Below, piece by piece: positions 43,600-54,566 of a DNA stretch of 64,000 nt. The notes below the pieces were generated by a model, which worked only from the letters and a program-made list of their open reading frames with translations, did no database searches and was not told where the DNA came from. The stretch covers positions 1,596,007 through 1,660,006 of the forward strand of contig NZ_CP061309.1 in assembly GCF_018687955.1 (NCBI RefSeq), given 5' to 3'. Source of the DNA: Polynucleobacter ibericus (GTDB taxonomy: Bacteria; Pseudomonadota; Gammaproteobacteria; Burkholderiales; Burkholderiaceae). The stretch's first letter is position 1, and every line of letters starts with the position of its first letter. The translations under genes and the position numbers were made by a program.

Positions 43600-44214
43600 A
43601 TGAAACTTATCGGATCCCTTACTAGCCCCTATGTACGTAAAGTACGCATTGTTTTTAACGAGAAAAAGGTCGATGTTGACCTCGAATTAGAGAATGTCTG
43701 GGCTGCAGACACCAAAATTAGTGCCACCAACCCCCTAGGGAAGGTCCCCTGCCTCATTTCTGACGATGGCGAGACTATCTACGATTCTCGGGTCATTGCT
43801 GAATATGCGGACGCTTTAAGCCCTGTTAGCAAGCTCATTCCTAGCGATAACCGCGAACGCGCCTCAGTTAAAACTTGGGAAGCGCTGGCTGATGGAGTTA
43901 TGGACGCAGGTATTTTGGCTCGTTTAGAGCGCACCTTACGTCCACCAGAGCAACAAAGCCAAGCCTGGGTTGACCGCCAAATGGGCAAAATTGACGCTGC
44001 TCTTAGTCAAATGTCTGAGCAACTTGGCGAGAATCCTTGGTGTCATGGTAATCAAATGACTTTGGCAGATATCGCCGTTGGTTGTGCGATTGGTTACTTA
44101 CTGTTTCGCTTCCCAGAAGTGAAATGGCAAACGCAATATCCAAACTTAGATCGCTTGTATCAAAAATTATTACAGCGGCCTTCGTTTATGGAAACTGTAC
44201 CGCCTGCTGCTTAA
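43600..44214 (+). CDS. Glutathione S-transferase family protein
   Basis: A cytosolic thioredoxin-fold transferase; the substrate is not readable. From the ATG at 43600 the protein has 204 residues: MKLIGSLTSPYVRKVRIVF (N-terminal thioredoxin fold with Ser in the catalytic-turn position), the glutathione-binding NPLGKVPCLISDDGETIYDSRVI with cis-Pro and Ser, and a helical C-terminal domain with MTLADIAVGCAIGYL, including the conserved N-cap Thr-Leu-Ala-Asp motif. The frame extends upstream to 43549 without family support. A perfect 14-bp terminator follows. Confidence 0.88.
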   Translation: MKLIGSLTSPYVRKVRIVFNEKKVDVDLELENVWAADTKISATNPLGKVPCLISDDGETIYDSRVIAEYADALSPVSKLIPSDNRERASVKTWEALADGVMDAGILARLERTLRPPEQQSQAWVDRQMGKIDAALSQMSEQLGENPWCHGNQMTLADIAVGCAIGYLLFRFPEVKWQTQYPNLDRLYQKLLQRPSFMETVPPAA

Positions 44215-44233
44215 ATAAATTACTGCTTAAATT

Positions 44234-44270
44234 AAAAATGCCAATCAAGTTGATTGGCATTTTTGTTTCT
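44234..44270. terminator. Bidirectional terminator between the GST gene and mnmA
   Basis: A perfect 14-bp stem (44234-44247 pairing with 44251-44264) with a 3-nt apparent loop is flanked by A- and T-runs, so it can stop transcription from both the forward GST gene and the reverse mnmA gene. Confidence 0.88.
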
Positions 44271-44288
44271 GCTGTTTGATGATTCAAT

Positions 44289-45401
44289 TTATGCAGAAAT
44301 AATTCCGCCACCCAAACAAATATCTCCGTCATAGAGTACTGCAGATTGTCCAGGAGTCACTGCCCACTGCGCATCTGGAAAACTTAATTCAAAACTCAGT
44401 GCTTCAGCGCCAGCACTAAAAACGCAAGCGGAGTCTGCTTGACGATAACGCGTCTTCGCTGAATAGTTTCCAGGTGTTGGCGCTGCGCCAGATACCCAAC
44501 TCGCGTCTATTGCAGAAAGCTTATGAGCCAATAACCACGGGTGTTCATGGCCCTGAGCTACATAGAGGGTGTTGTTAGGAACATCTTTACGCGCAACATA
44601 CCAAGCATCACCATTTCCATCTTGGCTGCCGCCTAAACCAATGCCCTTACGTTGGCCTAGGGTGAAAAAAGCTAAGCCCATATGTTCGCCAACGGTCTTA
44701 CCCTCTGGCGTTTTGATGGGACCGGGTACACGAGGTAGGTAGCGGTTTAAAAATTCTCTAAAAGGACGTTCGCCAATAAAACAAATACCAGTGGAGTCTT
44801 TCTTCTTTGCATTGTGCAAACCAATTTGCTCTGCAATTTTTCGGACTTCTGTTTTCGGAATTTCGCCAAGTGGAAACATCACTTTTGCTAATTGTTGCTG
44901 TGATAGACGGTGCAAGAAATAACTTTGATCTTTACTAGCATCCACTGCCTTTAATAATTGAACTTTGCCGCCCTCATGACGAACGCGTGCGTAATGTCCG
45001 GTAGCGATCGCATCTGCGCCCAAACTCATAGCGTGATCCAAGAAGGCTTTGAACTTAATTTCCGCATTACATAAAACGTCAGGATTAGGTGTTCTCCCTG
45101 CAGCGTATTCACGCAAGAAATCGGCAAATACCCGCTCTCGATACTCGGCAGCGAAATTTACCGCCTCAACATCGATTCCGATCATGTCTGCTACAGAGAC
45201 AACATCCAGCCAATCCTGACGCGCGGAGCAGTACTCATCGTTATCGTCATCTTCCCAATTCTTCATAAAAAGGCCGATAACTTCGAAGCCTTGCTCTTTG
45301 AGCATCCATGCGGCAACCGACGAATCTACCCCTCCAGACATGCCAATAACGACTTTCTTGGTCTGGGGCGACGGGATTGCAGAAGAATTGAGCGGGATCA
45401 T
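44289..45401 (-). CDS. mnmA: tRNA-uridine 2-sulfurtransferase MnmA
   Basis: MnmA thiolates U34 of tRNA-Lys, -Glu and -Gln. From the ATG at 45401 the protein has 370 residues and begins a few residues before the PP-loop [18 protein letters not shown]. The catalytic cysteines are in [12 protein letters not shown] and [14 protein letters not shown], and the [11 protein letters not shown] segment is typical. The open frame reaches back to 45521, but those 40 extra residues are not family-like. No sulfur-relay genes are adjacent. Confidence 0.95.
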   Translation of the reverse strand: MIPLNSSAIPSPQTKKVVIGMSGGVDSSVAAWMLKEQGFEVIGLFMKNWEDDDNDEYCSARQDWLDVVSVADMIGIDVEAVNFAAEYRERVFADFLREYAAGRTPNPDVLCNAEIKFKAFLDHAMSLGADAIATGHYARVRHEGGKVQLLKAVDASKDQSYFLHRLSQQQLAKVMFPLGEIPKTEVRKIAEQIGLHNAKKKDSTGICFIGERPFREFLNRYLPRVPGPIKTPEGKTVGEHMGLAFFTLGQRKGIGLGGSQDGNGDAWYVARKDVPNNTLYVAQGHEHPWLLAHKLSAIDASWVSGAAPTPGNYSAKTRYRQADSACVFSAGAEALSFELSFPDAQWAVTPGQSAVLYDGDICLGGGIISA

Positions 45402-45578
45402 CAAAAAATGCGAGAATTCAATATAAGCTGACAGACCATATTGTAGAAGTCTTAGCCCAATTTCACAGGATTTTGGGTAAAAACCAAGCAAGCGGACTTC
45501 GGGGTAAGTAAATAGGTGCAACTAGCCCTATTTAACTAAAATAGATTTTTTGAAAAATTTTGCTTTTGGAGACATGCC

Positions 45579-46709
45579 ATGCGCATAGGAGTGCCACTGG
45601 AAACAAGGCCTGGGGAAACTCGAGTAGCCGCTACACCAGAAACCGTTAAAAAACTCATCGGTCAAGGTCATACTGTTGTTATTCAAAAAGACGCCGGGTT
45701 AAAAGCAAGCCAACCTGACTCTGCATATGAGGCTGTTGGCGCAAGCATTGGTAGCGCTGCAGATGCCTTCGGAGCTGAGATTGTTCTTAAGGTGCGCGCT
45801 CCTGAAGCAGCTGAACTTAAGCAAATTAAGTCTGGCGCTGTACTCCTTGGAATGCTCGATCCATTTGATAACGACATGATTGCCGCGATGGCTGCGCAAG
45901 GTATTACCGCCTTCTCATTAGAAGCTGCGCCTCGAACAACCCGCGCTCAAAGCATGGACGTTTTGTCTTCGCAAGCCAATATTGCTGGATACAAAGCGGT
46001 GATGGTTGCTGCAAATGAATATCAACGCTTTATGCCAATGCTGATGACAGCTGCGGGTACCGTTAAAGCAGCTCGAGTATTAATCTTGGGCGCAGGTGTT
46101 GCTGGTTTACAAGCAATTGCAACTGCAAAGCGTCTAGGTGCTGTGATTGAAGCATCTGATGTTCGTCCTGCCGCTAAAGAACAAATCGAATCTTTGGGGG
46201 CGAAGTTTGTTGATGTTCCCTATGAAACTGATGAAGAGCGCGAAATTGCTCAAGGCGTTGGTGGCTATGCCCGCCCAATGCCTGAAGCTTGGATGAAGCG
46301 TCAAGCAGCTTTGGTTGCAGAGCGTGCGCAGCAGGCTGATATCGTAATTACTACTGCATTGATTCCAGGCCGTAAACCTCCCGTTCTTCTACATAGCGAT
46401 ACTGTTGCCAATATGAAGCCAGGCTCGATTGTGATTGACTTGGCAGCTGGTAAAGGCGATAACGGCTCAGGCAACTGCCCTTTGACACAGGCAGACAAGG
46501 TGGTTGATGTGAATGGTGTGAAGATTGTTGGATACACCAATTTAGCCAGCATGGTTGGTGCTGATGCTTCGGCGCTTTACTCACGTAACTTGCTCGACTT
46601 TATGAAACTCATAGTAGATAAAGATGCGAAATTGGTTATCCCGAGTGATGACGATATCGTTACTGCTTGCTTAATGTGTCGTGATGGCCAAGCCATCCGC
46701 AAAAACTAA
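45579..46709 (+). CDS. pntA1: NAD(P) transhydrogenase alpha subunit, part 1 (NAD(H)-binding dI)
   Basis: The NAD-binding domain I of the proton-translocating transhydrogenase, here a separate 376-residue protein as in Rhodospirillum-type three-gene enzymes. It opens RIGVPLETRPGETRVAATPETV, has the RQD-type loop region SMDVLSSQANIAGYKAV, the Rossmann motif VLILGAGVAGLQAIATAKRLGA and GKGDNGSGNCPLT. GGAG lies 7 bases before the ATG. pntA2 and pntB follow 24 and 33 bp apart, forming an operon that ends in a clear terminator. The 177-bp gap to mnmA holds its promoter, which I could not place with confidence. Confidence 0.95.
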   Translation: MRIGVPLETRPGETRVAATPETVKKLIGQGHTVVIQKDAGLKASQPDSAYEAVGASIGSAADAFGAEIVLKVRAPEAAELKQIKSGAVLLGMLDPFDNDMIAAMAAQGITAFSLEAAPRTTRAQSMDVLSSQANIAGYKAVMVAANEYQRFMPMLMTAAGTVKAARVLILGAGVAGLQAIATAKRLGAVIEASDVRPAAKEQIESLGAKFVDVPYETDEEREIAQGVGGYARPMPEAWMKRQAALVAERAQQADIVITTALIPGRKPPVLLHSDTVANMKPGSIVIDLAAGKGDNGSGNCPLTQADKVVDVNGVKIVGYTNLASMVGADASALYSRNLLDFMKLIVDKDAKLVIPSDDDIVTACLMCRDGQAIRKN

Positions 46710-46733
46710 TAGTAAAAATACTAAGGAAACACT

Positions 46734-47072
46734 ATGGATCTCGCTGCCTTTCAAAGTATCCTCACCGTTCAAAACATTACCGTGTTTGTACTGGCCATTT
46801 TTGTCGGCTACCACGTCGTATGGAACGTTACCCCAGCATTGCATACGCCTTTAATGGCGGTGACTAATGCCATCTCCGGCATCATCATCGTAGGCGCATT
46901 ACTGCAAACCGAAGTAATCGGTGGTGATGAAATTACGCTCACCAGCATCATTGGTGCGGTAGCGGTATTTCTTGCCTCTATCAATATTTTTGGTGGCTTT
47001 ATGGTCACCCGTCGCATGCTTGAAATGTTCAAGAAAAAAGCTCCTAAAGCTGATGCGGCTGGAACCAAGTAA
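46734..47072 (+). CDS. pntA2: NAD(P) transhydrogenase alpha subunit, part 2 (membrane)
   Basis: The small membrane part of domain II, 112 residues with three to four hydrophobic helices ([62 protein letters not shown]) and a Lys-rich C-terminal tail. The TRRML followed by MFKKK is characteristic of PntA C-terminal segments. Separate coding of this piece is the split-gene form of the enzyme. Confidence 0.94.
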   Translation: MDLAAFQSILTVQNITVFVLAIFVGYHVVWNVTPALHTPLMAVTNAISGIIIVGALLQTEVIGGDEITLTSIIGAVAVFLASINIFGGFMVTRRMLEMFKKKAPKADAAGTK

Positions 47073-47105
47073 ACCTAGAACAAGACCTATATAGAGACCA
47101 AAACT

Positions 47106-48473
47106 ATGTCAAACATAACCGCTATTTCTTATCTCATTTCATCGGTGTTGTTCATCCTCGCTTTGCGTGGCCTATCCTCACCAACCACCTCACGCCAAGG
47201 TAATACCTTCGGCATGATTGGTATGTTGTTAGCAGTCATCACCACCTTCCTCATTCCTGACTTCAAACCAGTCATCTCCCTCATTGGTATTGCTATCGTT
47301 GGTGGCGCCATTATTGGAACCATTGCAGCTAAGCGCGTGCAAATGACCAAGATGCCTGAATTAGTTGCGTTGATGCACTCTTTTGTAGGTCTATCTGCAG
47401 TATTGATTGCAATTGCAGCCGTGTTTAATCCTGCACATGAACATACTGGTGCGCAGAAGATTGAACTCTTTATCGGCGCATTTATTGGCGCTATTACCTT
47501 TACCGCTTCTGTGATTGCTTTCGGGAAGTTGTCAGGTAAGGTTAGCGGTAAGCCAGTGAGTTTTGCTGGTCAGCACTTGCTCAACTTGCTATTGGCTCTT
47601 TCCATGGTGGGTGCTGGCATCGCGTATTACATGGGCGATAGTCATGCTGCTTTCTTGGCTATGTGTGCGATTGCCTTGGTATTGGGCGTGACTTTAATCA
47701 TTCCGATTGGCGGCGCTGATATGCCAGTGGTTGTATCCATGCTCAATAGTTATTCTGGCTGGGCGGCAGCGGGTATTGGCTTTACCCTTAATAACCCAGT
47801 GTTAATTATTGCTGGTGCTTGCGTAGGCTCATCTGGCGCAATTCTGTCTTACATCATGTGTAAGGCTATGAATCGCTCTATTTTGGCTGTATTACTCGGT
47901 GGCTTTGGCGCCGAAGCTGCCGCAGGTGGTGGCGATGATGGCAGTCCTAAAAATTACAAAACAGGCTCACCTGAAGATGCTGCCTTCCTGATGGAGAATG
48001 CTGATACCGTAATCATCGTTCCTGGATATGGCTTAGCAGTTGCCCGTGCTCAACATGCCTTAAAAGAGTTAACTGAAAAATTAACCCACCATGGTGTAAC
48101 CGTGAAGTATGCAATTCATCCAGTAGCTGGTCGTATGCCTGGTCATATGAACGTTCTCCTAGCTGAAGCAGAAGTTCCATACGACCAAGTATTTGAAATG
48201 GAAGATATCAATAGCGACTTTGGCCAAGCTGACGTGGTATTGGTTCTTGGTGCTAATGACGTGGTTAACCCAGCGGCACGCACTCCAGGTAGCCCGATTT
48301 TTGGCATGCCAATCTTGGAAGCATTTAAAGCGAAAACTATTATTGTTAATAAGCGCTCAATGGCTGCCGGTTATGCAGGCCTGGACAATGAACTTTTCTA
48401 CATGGATAAAACCATGATGGTCTTCGGTGATGCGAAGAAGGTGGTTGAGGAGATGGTTAAGGCAGTTGAGTAA
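47106..48473 (+). CDS. pntB: NAD(P) transhydrogenase beta subunit PntB
   Basis: Remaining membrane helices plus the NADP(H)-binding domain III. The 455-residue protein has about eight to nine helices (residues 1-260), then GGFGAEAAAGGGDDGSPKNYKTGSPEDAAFLMENA, the NADP site VPGYGLAVARAQHALKELTE, the HPVAGRMPGHMNVLLAEAEVPYD motif and the C-terminal KRSMAAGYAGLDNELFY loop. Together with PntA1 and PntA2 it uses the proton gradient to reduce NADP+ by NADH. Confidence 0.97.
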   Translation: MSNITAISYLISSVLFILALRGLSSPTTSRQGNTFGMIGMLLAVITTFLIPDFKPVISLIGIAIVGGAIIGTIAAKRVQMTKMPELVALMHSFVGLSAVLIAIAAVFNPAHEHTGAQKIELFIGAFIGAITFTASVIAFGKLSGKVSGKPVSFAGQHLLNLLLALSMVGAGIAYYMGDSHAAFLAMCAIALVLGVTLIIPIGGADMPVVVSMLNSYSGWAAAGIGFTLNNPVLIIAGACVGSSGAILSYIMCKAMNRSILAVLLGGFGAEAAAGGGDDGSPKNYKTGSPEDAAFLMENADTVIIVPGYGLAVARAQHALKELTEKLTHHGVTVKYAIHPVAGRMPGHMNVLLAEAEVPYDQVFEMEDINSDFGQADVVLVLGANDVVNPAARTPGSPIFGMPILEAFKAKTIIVNKRSMAAGYAGLDNELFYMDKTMMVFGDAKKVVEEMVKAVE

Positions 48474-48500
48474 ACTCAAGCTTCAGACTATCAAATAATT

Positions 48501-48522
48501 AACCGCCTTCGGGCGGTTTTTT
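48501..48522 (+). terminator. Terminator of the pnt operon
   Basis: AACCGCC-TTCG-GGCGGTT, a perfect 7-bp GC-rich stem with a UUCG tetraloop, is followed by a run of T. It lies 27 bp after the pntB stop and before the convergent GT41 gene. Confidence 0.9.
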
Positions 48523-48547
48523 ATTTCCAGTTATATTTAGCTGTAAA

Positions 48548-50944
48548 TTAATTTTTTAACAAGTGATCAGGGGGTAGATCATGCACGCAACGCTCGTGCA
48601 TTCTCATAAAAAGTTTCTCTAAATTTTTAGCAAACAATGGAGTATTAAATAGTGGTCCTGACAAACGGTTGCGAGACAAGCGCCCCTTTATCTCAATTAG
48701 CTTTTGAGGGTTTAATGCCAACTCAATTGCCAAATTCTCGTACTCTTGTAATGTGTGCGTTACCAGCTCAGGAATCTCAATGGCTTTAAGTAGACTGGCT
48801 GCTACCCTACCCGCAAAAGCATCCCCATTTTTTGTAAGCACAGGGACCCCTGCCTTTAATGCATCTAAGGCCGTGGTATGAGCATTGTATGGACTGGTAT
48901 CCAAGAAAAGATCGGCCAGGGCAATACGGGTCAAATGATCTTCCATCGGATCGACTTTTGCAGCGAATATAACTCGCTGTGAATTTATTCCAAGCTTTTC
49001 GAACTCATTGTGTAAATTTTTCCTAAACGTGGCATTGTTTTCAGAAAGCCAAAGAACACTATTTGAAACTCGGGATAAAATTCTTGCCCAACTTTGTATT
49101 ACTTCAGAATTAAATTTATAGCTGTTATTAAAACAACAGAAAACAAAGCCCTTTTCTGGCAACCCAAATTCTGACCTAGCAAATAATTTCTGTGAAGGCA
49201 CTCTAGAAGAATCATCAACCATGTAGGTGTCAGGGAGATACGCAACTTTTTCGGTATAAAGTTCGCGACTTTTTTCCGGAATGACGACTTCATCTGCAAT
49301 GATGTAATCCATGAAATCCGTACCCGTTGTGCCTGGATATCCTAAGTAGTTCACTTGAATTGGGGCAGCTCTATAAGAAAAAATACCGGTTCTAGAGTCC
49401 TCGGTTAAGCCCGATAGGTCAATAGCAATATCTACACCTAATTTACGAGCATATCTAGCAACCTCGATATCAGACATCGAAGAGACGTCTATAAAGAGAT
49501 CGAATGCATTAGTTAAGCGTGACCTCATAAAATCTGTTGCGGGAGCCTGCTCTAATGAAAATGCATAGATTTCAAATAAATCCCTATCGTGTAATTCAAA
49601 GAGCTCAGCGGTTAAATAAGAAACAGGATGCTCACAAAAATCCCCCGAAAAATATCCAAGGCGAATTTTTTTATTCTTATACTCCTTTACCAAGCTTCCC
49701 AACGCAGGGTTATAGGGAAATTTTTCATGAGCATATGTTTTTGCAACCTTAAAATGCAGAGTACTGTCATCGATTAGTGAAAGCGCAGAAAAGGGTGTAA
49801 TTGCTTTTTCATGAGAACGAAGTTTATTTTTTAATAACTCAATACTCTCTTGAAGATTTTTCCACATACCTAGCTTGAGTTTTAGATGAAGAGCGTCTCC
49901 AAAAGCCCAATCAATATCAGTCTTATAAGCTAGAGCCTTGTCATAACAAGCAGAGGCTTCTTCATAATGTTTCAGCATTTGCAGGGCCACTGCTTTATTA
50001 GCCCAAGCTTCAGGGTATTGAGGCGCATCACTCAAAGCATTCTCGAAACACGATAGCGCCTCCTCGTGACGCTTTAACATCAAGAGGGTTGCACCCTTGT
50101 TTGACCAAGCTTCAAAGTGGTCCGGCTTAAAACTAAGTGCTTTGTCATAGCAAGATATTGCATCCTCATATCTCTTGAGAGAATATAAGAGTACGGCCTT
50201 ATTTGCCCAGGCTTCAGCATGATCCGGCCTATAAACTAAAGCGCGCTCATAGCAAATTAAAGCATCCTCATATTTTTTTAAATCATGAAGTGTATCTGCT
50301 TTATTAAACCAAGCCATTGAATAATCTGGCTGATAACTCAATGCCTTATCGCAAGATTCGCAGGCCTGTACATATTGCCTTAAATTTTTTAGGGGAATAC
50401 TGCGATTTGACCAGGCCTCAAAAGATGCTGGGCTTAATTTAATAGCCTCATCATAAGAATCAATCGCCTCTTGATAGCGCTCTAAATGATTTAAGGCCAC
50501 CCCTTTATTTAGCCATGCTTCAGGTATATCCCTCTTTAAGGCAATTGCACACTCCAATACCTCAAGAGCAACCTTGTAATTGTTTAAGTCATTTAAAAGG
50601 GCGCCTTTATTTATAAGGATATCTGGGTCTTCAGGGTTAATTATTAAAGCTAAATCATATGCGGCAATTGCACCCAGAAGATCTCCTTGCATTGCGCGTA
50701 TCAGAGCTAAATTAAAAGGAATCCTAGAGTCATCCTGATTGTTTAGTTGCAATTCTTCAAATATTATCCGCGCATCGGAAGATCGATTATTTTGAGCACA
50801 AGCAAGCCCAATTTGAAATATTGAATTTTTATTCTCAACATCTTGGCGAATAGTCTCTTGCAATAGTAGATGATTACTATCAAGTTGATTATCGCGAATA
50901 GCTTCAATAATTTTCGCAATGAGGGGGGATTGAATGTTGCTCAT
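48548..50944 (-). CDS. TPR-repeat protein with O-GlcNAc transferase-like (SPINDLY/GT41) domain
   Basis: A 798-residue protein probably transferring a sugar to proteins or other acceptors; substrate unknown. Residues ~75-345 are tetratricopeptide repeats in near-perfect 34-residue spacing (the EAWxNK motifs recur at about 142, 176, 210, 244, 278 and 312). Residues ~425-790 match the GT41 catalytic domain: RLGYFSGDFCEHPVSYL contains His439 at the position of the catalytic-region His of human OGT, then VDIAIDLSGLTEDSR, NYLGYPGTTGTDFMDYIIAD, CCFNNSYKFNSEVIQSWARIL (Lys as in OGT's UDP-binding Lys), and LDTSPYNAHTTALDAL. It is isolated, with no glycan genes nearby; the pnt terminator lies beyond its stop and a 283-bp gap upstream. 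Confidence 0.82.
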   Translation of the reverse strand: MSNIQSPLIAKIIEAIRDNQLDSNHLLLQETIRQDVENKNSIFQIGLACAQNNRSSDARIIFEELQLNNQDDSRIPFNLALIRAMQGDLLGAIAAYDLALIINPEDPDILINKGALLNDLNNYKVALEVLECAIALKRDIPEAWLNKGVALNHLERYQEAIDSYDEAIKLSPASFEAWSNRSIPLKNLRQYVQACESCDKALSYQPDYSMAWFNKADTLHDLKKYEDALICYERALVYRPDHAEAWANKAVLLYSLKRYEDAISCYDKALSFKPDHFEAWSNKGATLLMLKRHEEALSCFENALSDAPQYPEAWANKAVALQMLKHYEEASACYDKALAYKTDIDWAFGDALHLKLKLGMWKNLQESIELLKNKLRSHEKAITPFSALSLIDDSTLHFKVAKTYAHEKFPYNPALGSLVKEYKNKKIRLGYFSGDFCEHPVSYLTAELFELHDRDLFEIYAFSLEQAPATDFMRSRLTNAFDLFIDVSSMSDIEVARYARKLGVDIAIDLSGLTEDSRTGIFSYRAAPIQVNYLGYPGTTGTDFMDYIIADEVVIPEKSRELYTEKVAYLPDTYMVDDSSRVPSQKLFARSEFGLPEKGFVFCCFNNSYKFNSEVIQSWARILSRVSNSVLWLSENNATFRKNLHNEFEKLGINSQRVIFAAKVDPMEDHLTRIALADLFLDTSPYNAHTTALDALKAGVPVLTKNGDAFAGRVAASLLKAIEIPELVTHTLQEYENLAIELALNPQKLIEIKGRLSRNRLSGPLFNTPLFAKNLEKLFMRMHERCVHDLPPDHLLKN

Positions 50945-51227
50945 ATAAAAATATTTTTAAACACTCACTCTGGATACCAATACTCATTAACTCTAACCGG
51001 CTCCAGAAAATGCTGTTTATTCTTTCGAATGCCAACTATAACAAATTAAAAATGTCTGATTTAAAAGATAAGTATTTTTTATTTGAATGCAAGCTACGTC
51101 CCCGTTTGCATCAGTGATGGTAGCGCAACCACCAAGAACTTCAATTAAATAACCACTATTGGCTGGTTTTTTATTACACTAGGTAAACACATTAATATAG
51201 CCATCAACCACCTTAAGAAAGTTAGCT
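50945..51227. other. AT-rich divergent spacer with possible gene remnant
   Basis: This 283-bp gap separates the GT41 gene from the bestrophin-like gene and must contain both promoters. On the minus strand an open frame of 53 codons (51178-51017) without an ATG, GTG or TTG start reads GYLIEVLGGCATITDANG and further, which looks protein-like at first and then degrades. On the plus strand AACCA-8 nt-TGGTT followed by T's (51151-51174) is a weak terminator-like hairpin. No tRNA or recognised ncRNA was seen. Confidence 0.35.
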
Positions 51228-52019
51228 ATGCATTATTTCATGGAGAATCACGTCAATGTAGTGAGATATGCTCCTTATATTTTTCTAGTATCTATTCTCA
51301 TTTTTTTTAGCATTGGCTGGATCTTTGGTAAATACCGTCTTCGCATTTCAGACAAGGTAATCGTTCAAGATTATTTAGCATCAGCAATCTTCGGCTTATC
51401 CGCTCTTGTTCTCGGTTTTACATTCTCGGGTGCGAATGATCATTTTGATCAACGCGTAAGTCTCATGCGTGCACAAGCGGATGCCATCACTCAAATCTAC
51501 CAATCTAGTAAGTATCTCGCTCCAAAAGATCAAATTGCAGTACGAAACTCTCTTAAAGAAATCATTGCGGATCGACTATCGATTTATCAAGGTATTCGCA
51601 CATTCGTAGCACTCAATGAAAATGTAGCCAACTTGGGAAGCAAGTTAAATGAGTTTAATGAATTGATGATGGTGAGCATTCCTCGCGCACCGTCGAATAA
51701 CAGGGACTTGGCAGATAAGATTTTGAGGCCGCAAGTAGACCGTCTCATGGAGGTCATGAGAGACGGAATGTTAAATTCCAGACACCACCCCCCCGCCATT
51801 CTTGAGCGCTTTTTATTTACTCTTCTGACGATTGGCGCACTTTTAAGTGGTTACGCTATGGCAATTAAGAAGGAAGAGGATTGGTTTTTAACCATTATTT
51901 ATCTGGCGCTCATGGGATTTGCTCTGTATGTCATCTTCGCACTAGAGTTCCCGAATGAACTATTCCCATATGAGGCCTTCAATGCTGACTTATTGCGGAC
52001 ACAAACTCTGTTGCAATAA
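51228..52019 (+). CDS. Bestrophin-like (DUF4239-type) membrane protein
   Basis: A 263-residue inner-membrane protein with four predicted helices: about residues 15-34, 49-68, 195-213 and 221-242. Between the two pairs lies a ~125-residue soluble loop. The segment LVLGFTFSGANDHFDQRVSLMRAQADAI, followed by a helical stretch with regular charged residues, resembles the DUF4239/bestrophin-like family, whose function in bacteria is not established (channel activity is suggested by the name only). AAGAAAG lies 7 bases before the ATG; a second ATG at 51240 is possible. It converges on the next gene, with 13 bp between the stops. Confidence 0.65.
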   Translation: MHYFMENHVNVVRYAPYIFLVSILIFFSIGWIFGKYRLRISDKVIVQDYLASAIFGLSALVLGFTFSGANDHFDQRVSLMRAQADAITQIYQSSKYLAPKDQIAVRNSLKEIIADRLSIYQGIRTFVALNENVANLGSKLNEFNELMMVSIPRAPSNNRDLADKILRPQVDRLMEVMRDGMLNSRHHPPAILERFLFTLLTIGALLSGYAMAIKKEEDWFLTIIYLALMGFALYVIFALEFPNELFPYEAFNADLLRTQTLLQ

Positions 52020-52032
52020 TCTACTGAGAAGC

Positions 52033-52779
52033 CTATCTTCTTTGATAGCTATTGGATAAATTGTCCTGCAGAACATAGGCAATGCCATTGGCTATTAAAG
52101 AAAGGTCTTGATCTAACACTCGGCTACGGTATGTCCAGCCAGCAGGTAATTTCAACTGCTCACTTAATACAGGTAAGTCTTTCATATTCAAGTGTGGGTT
52201 GACTATTTGTGAGTATGACTGCATCACATAGACATCTCCTGCAGGAGATGTGAGTTCGTAAACAGCACTACCAGCTCTGTAGATAAAATTAGTTATGCGG
52301 TTAATTTCATTAGGGGTGAAGTTTTTGCTGCCCATGAGTTGCTTAAACAAGCTCAACTGTACCGTTGCACGTAAATTCATCTCAATGCCACCAAAGGATT
52401 CTTTTACATCATTCACGGTATTGCCTGCTGCTTGAATTTCATCCATCGTCCAATAGCGTGGGCCATTTAAATAAACAAATGAGACGTCAAAATTTTGGGC
52501 GATAGATTCTTTATTGAGTGCGTGCCACTGGGTTTCAGGACAAAGATTAAGGCCTTGAGTATTAAAAACTTTCACCTCCAGTTTGAGCCAGTCGCGCTTA
52601 CCCATCAGCACCTCACAATAGCGCTGGTTACGAAGATTGGAAATGCTCTTTTGATATGAGAATTCAGGTTTGGCAGGTTGGGCAATTACATCACCAGAAC
52701 CTGAGAAATAGACCATGAAGACTAAAAACACACTAATACAGTGAGTTGCCAGATTGCGACCAGTCATATTGATGCCCAT
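52033..52779 (-). CDS. Hypothetical secreted protein
   Basis: I do not recognise this 248-residue protein. It has a clear Sec signal peptide (a basic start, then CISVFLVFMVYFSG, with a likely cleavage after VIAQ or nearby), so it should be periplasmic or secreted. The mature part has two cysteines (QRYCEVL and LNLCPETQ, about 30-40 residues apart) that could form a disulfide, few charged clusters, and no repeats. The ATG at 52779 or the in-frame ATG at 52767 could be the start; neither has a strong Shine-Dalgarno. It faces the bestrophin-like gene tail to tail and backs onto the groEL terminator. Confidence 0.6.
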   Translation of the reverse strand: MGINMTGRNLATHCISVFLVFMVYFSGSGDVIAQPAKPEFSYQKSISNLRNQRYCEVLMGKRDWLKLEVKVFNTQGLNLCPETQWHALNKESIAQNFDVSFVYLNGPRYWTMDEIQAAGNTVNDVKESFGGIEMNLRATVQLSLFKQLMGSKNFTPNEINRITNFIYRAGSAVYELTSPAGDVYVMQSYSQIVNPHLNMKDLPVLSEQLKLPAGWTYRSRVLDQDLSLIANGIAYVLQDNLSNSYQRR

Positions 52780-52814
52780 TTAAAGGTAAATTTTGATACA
52801 GCTTACACCCAAAT

Positions 52815-52848
52815 AAAAACGCCCGGTCTTTTGAACCAGGCGTTTTTT
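52815..52848 (-). terminator. Terminator of groESL
   Basis: A stem of about 12 pairs with one mismatch (52815-52827 with 52835-52847) and a 7-nt loop, ending in a T-run on the coding (minus) strand, 38 bp after the groEL stop. Confidence 0.83.
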
Positions 52849-52885
52849 ACTTCTTCAGCTAGATTGCCGAGGAAATTGACAGCTA

Positions 52886-54553
<1,668 letters not shown>

Positions 54554-54566
54554 TTAAATACCGAAA

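Noticed and set aside
50945-51227. tRNA or other stable RNA gene in the largest accessory spacer
   Set aside because: No cloverleaf, no T-loop GTTCRA element and no terminal CCA-type stem could be assembled.
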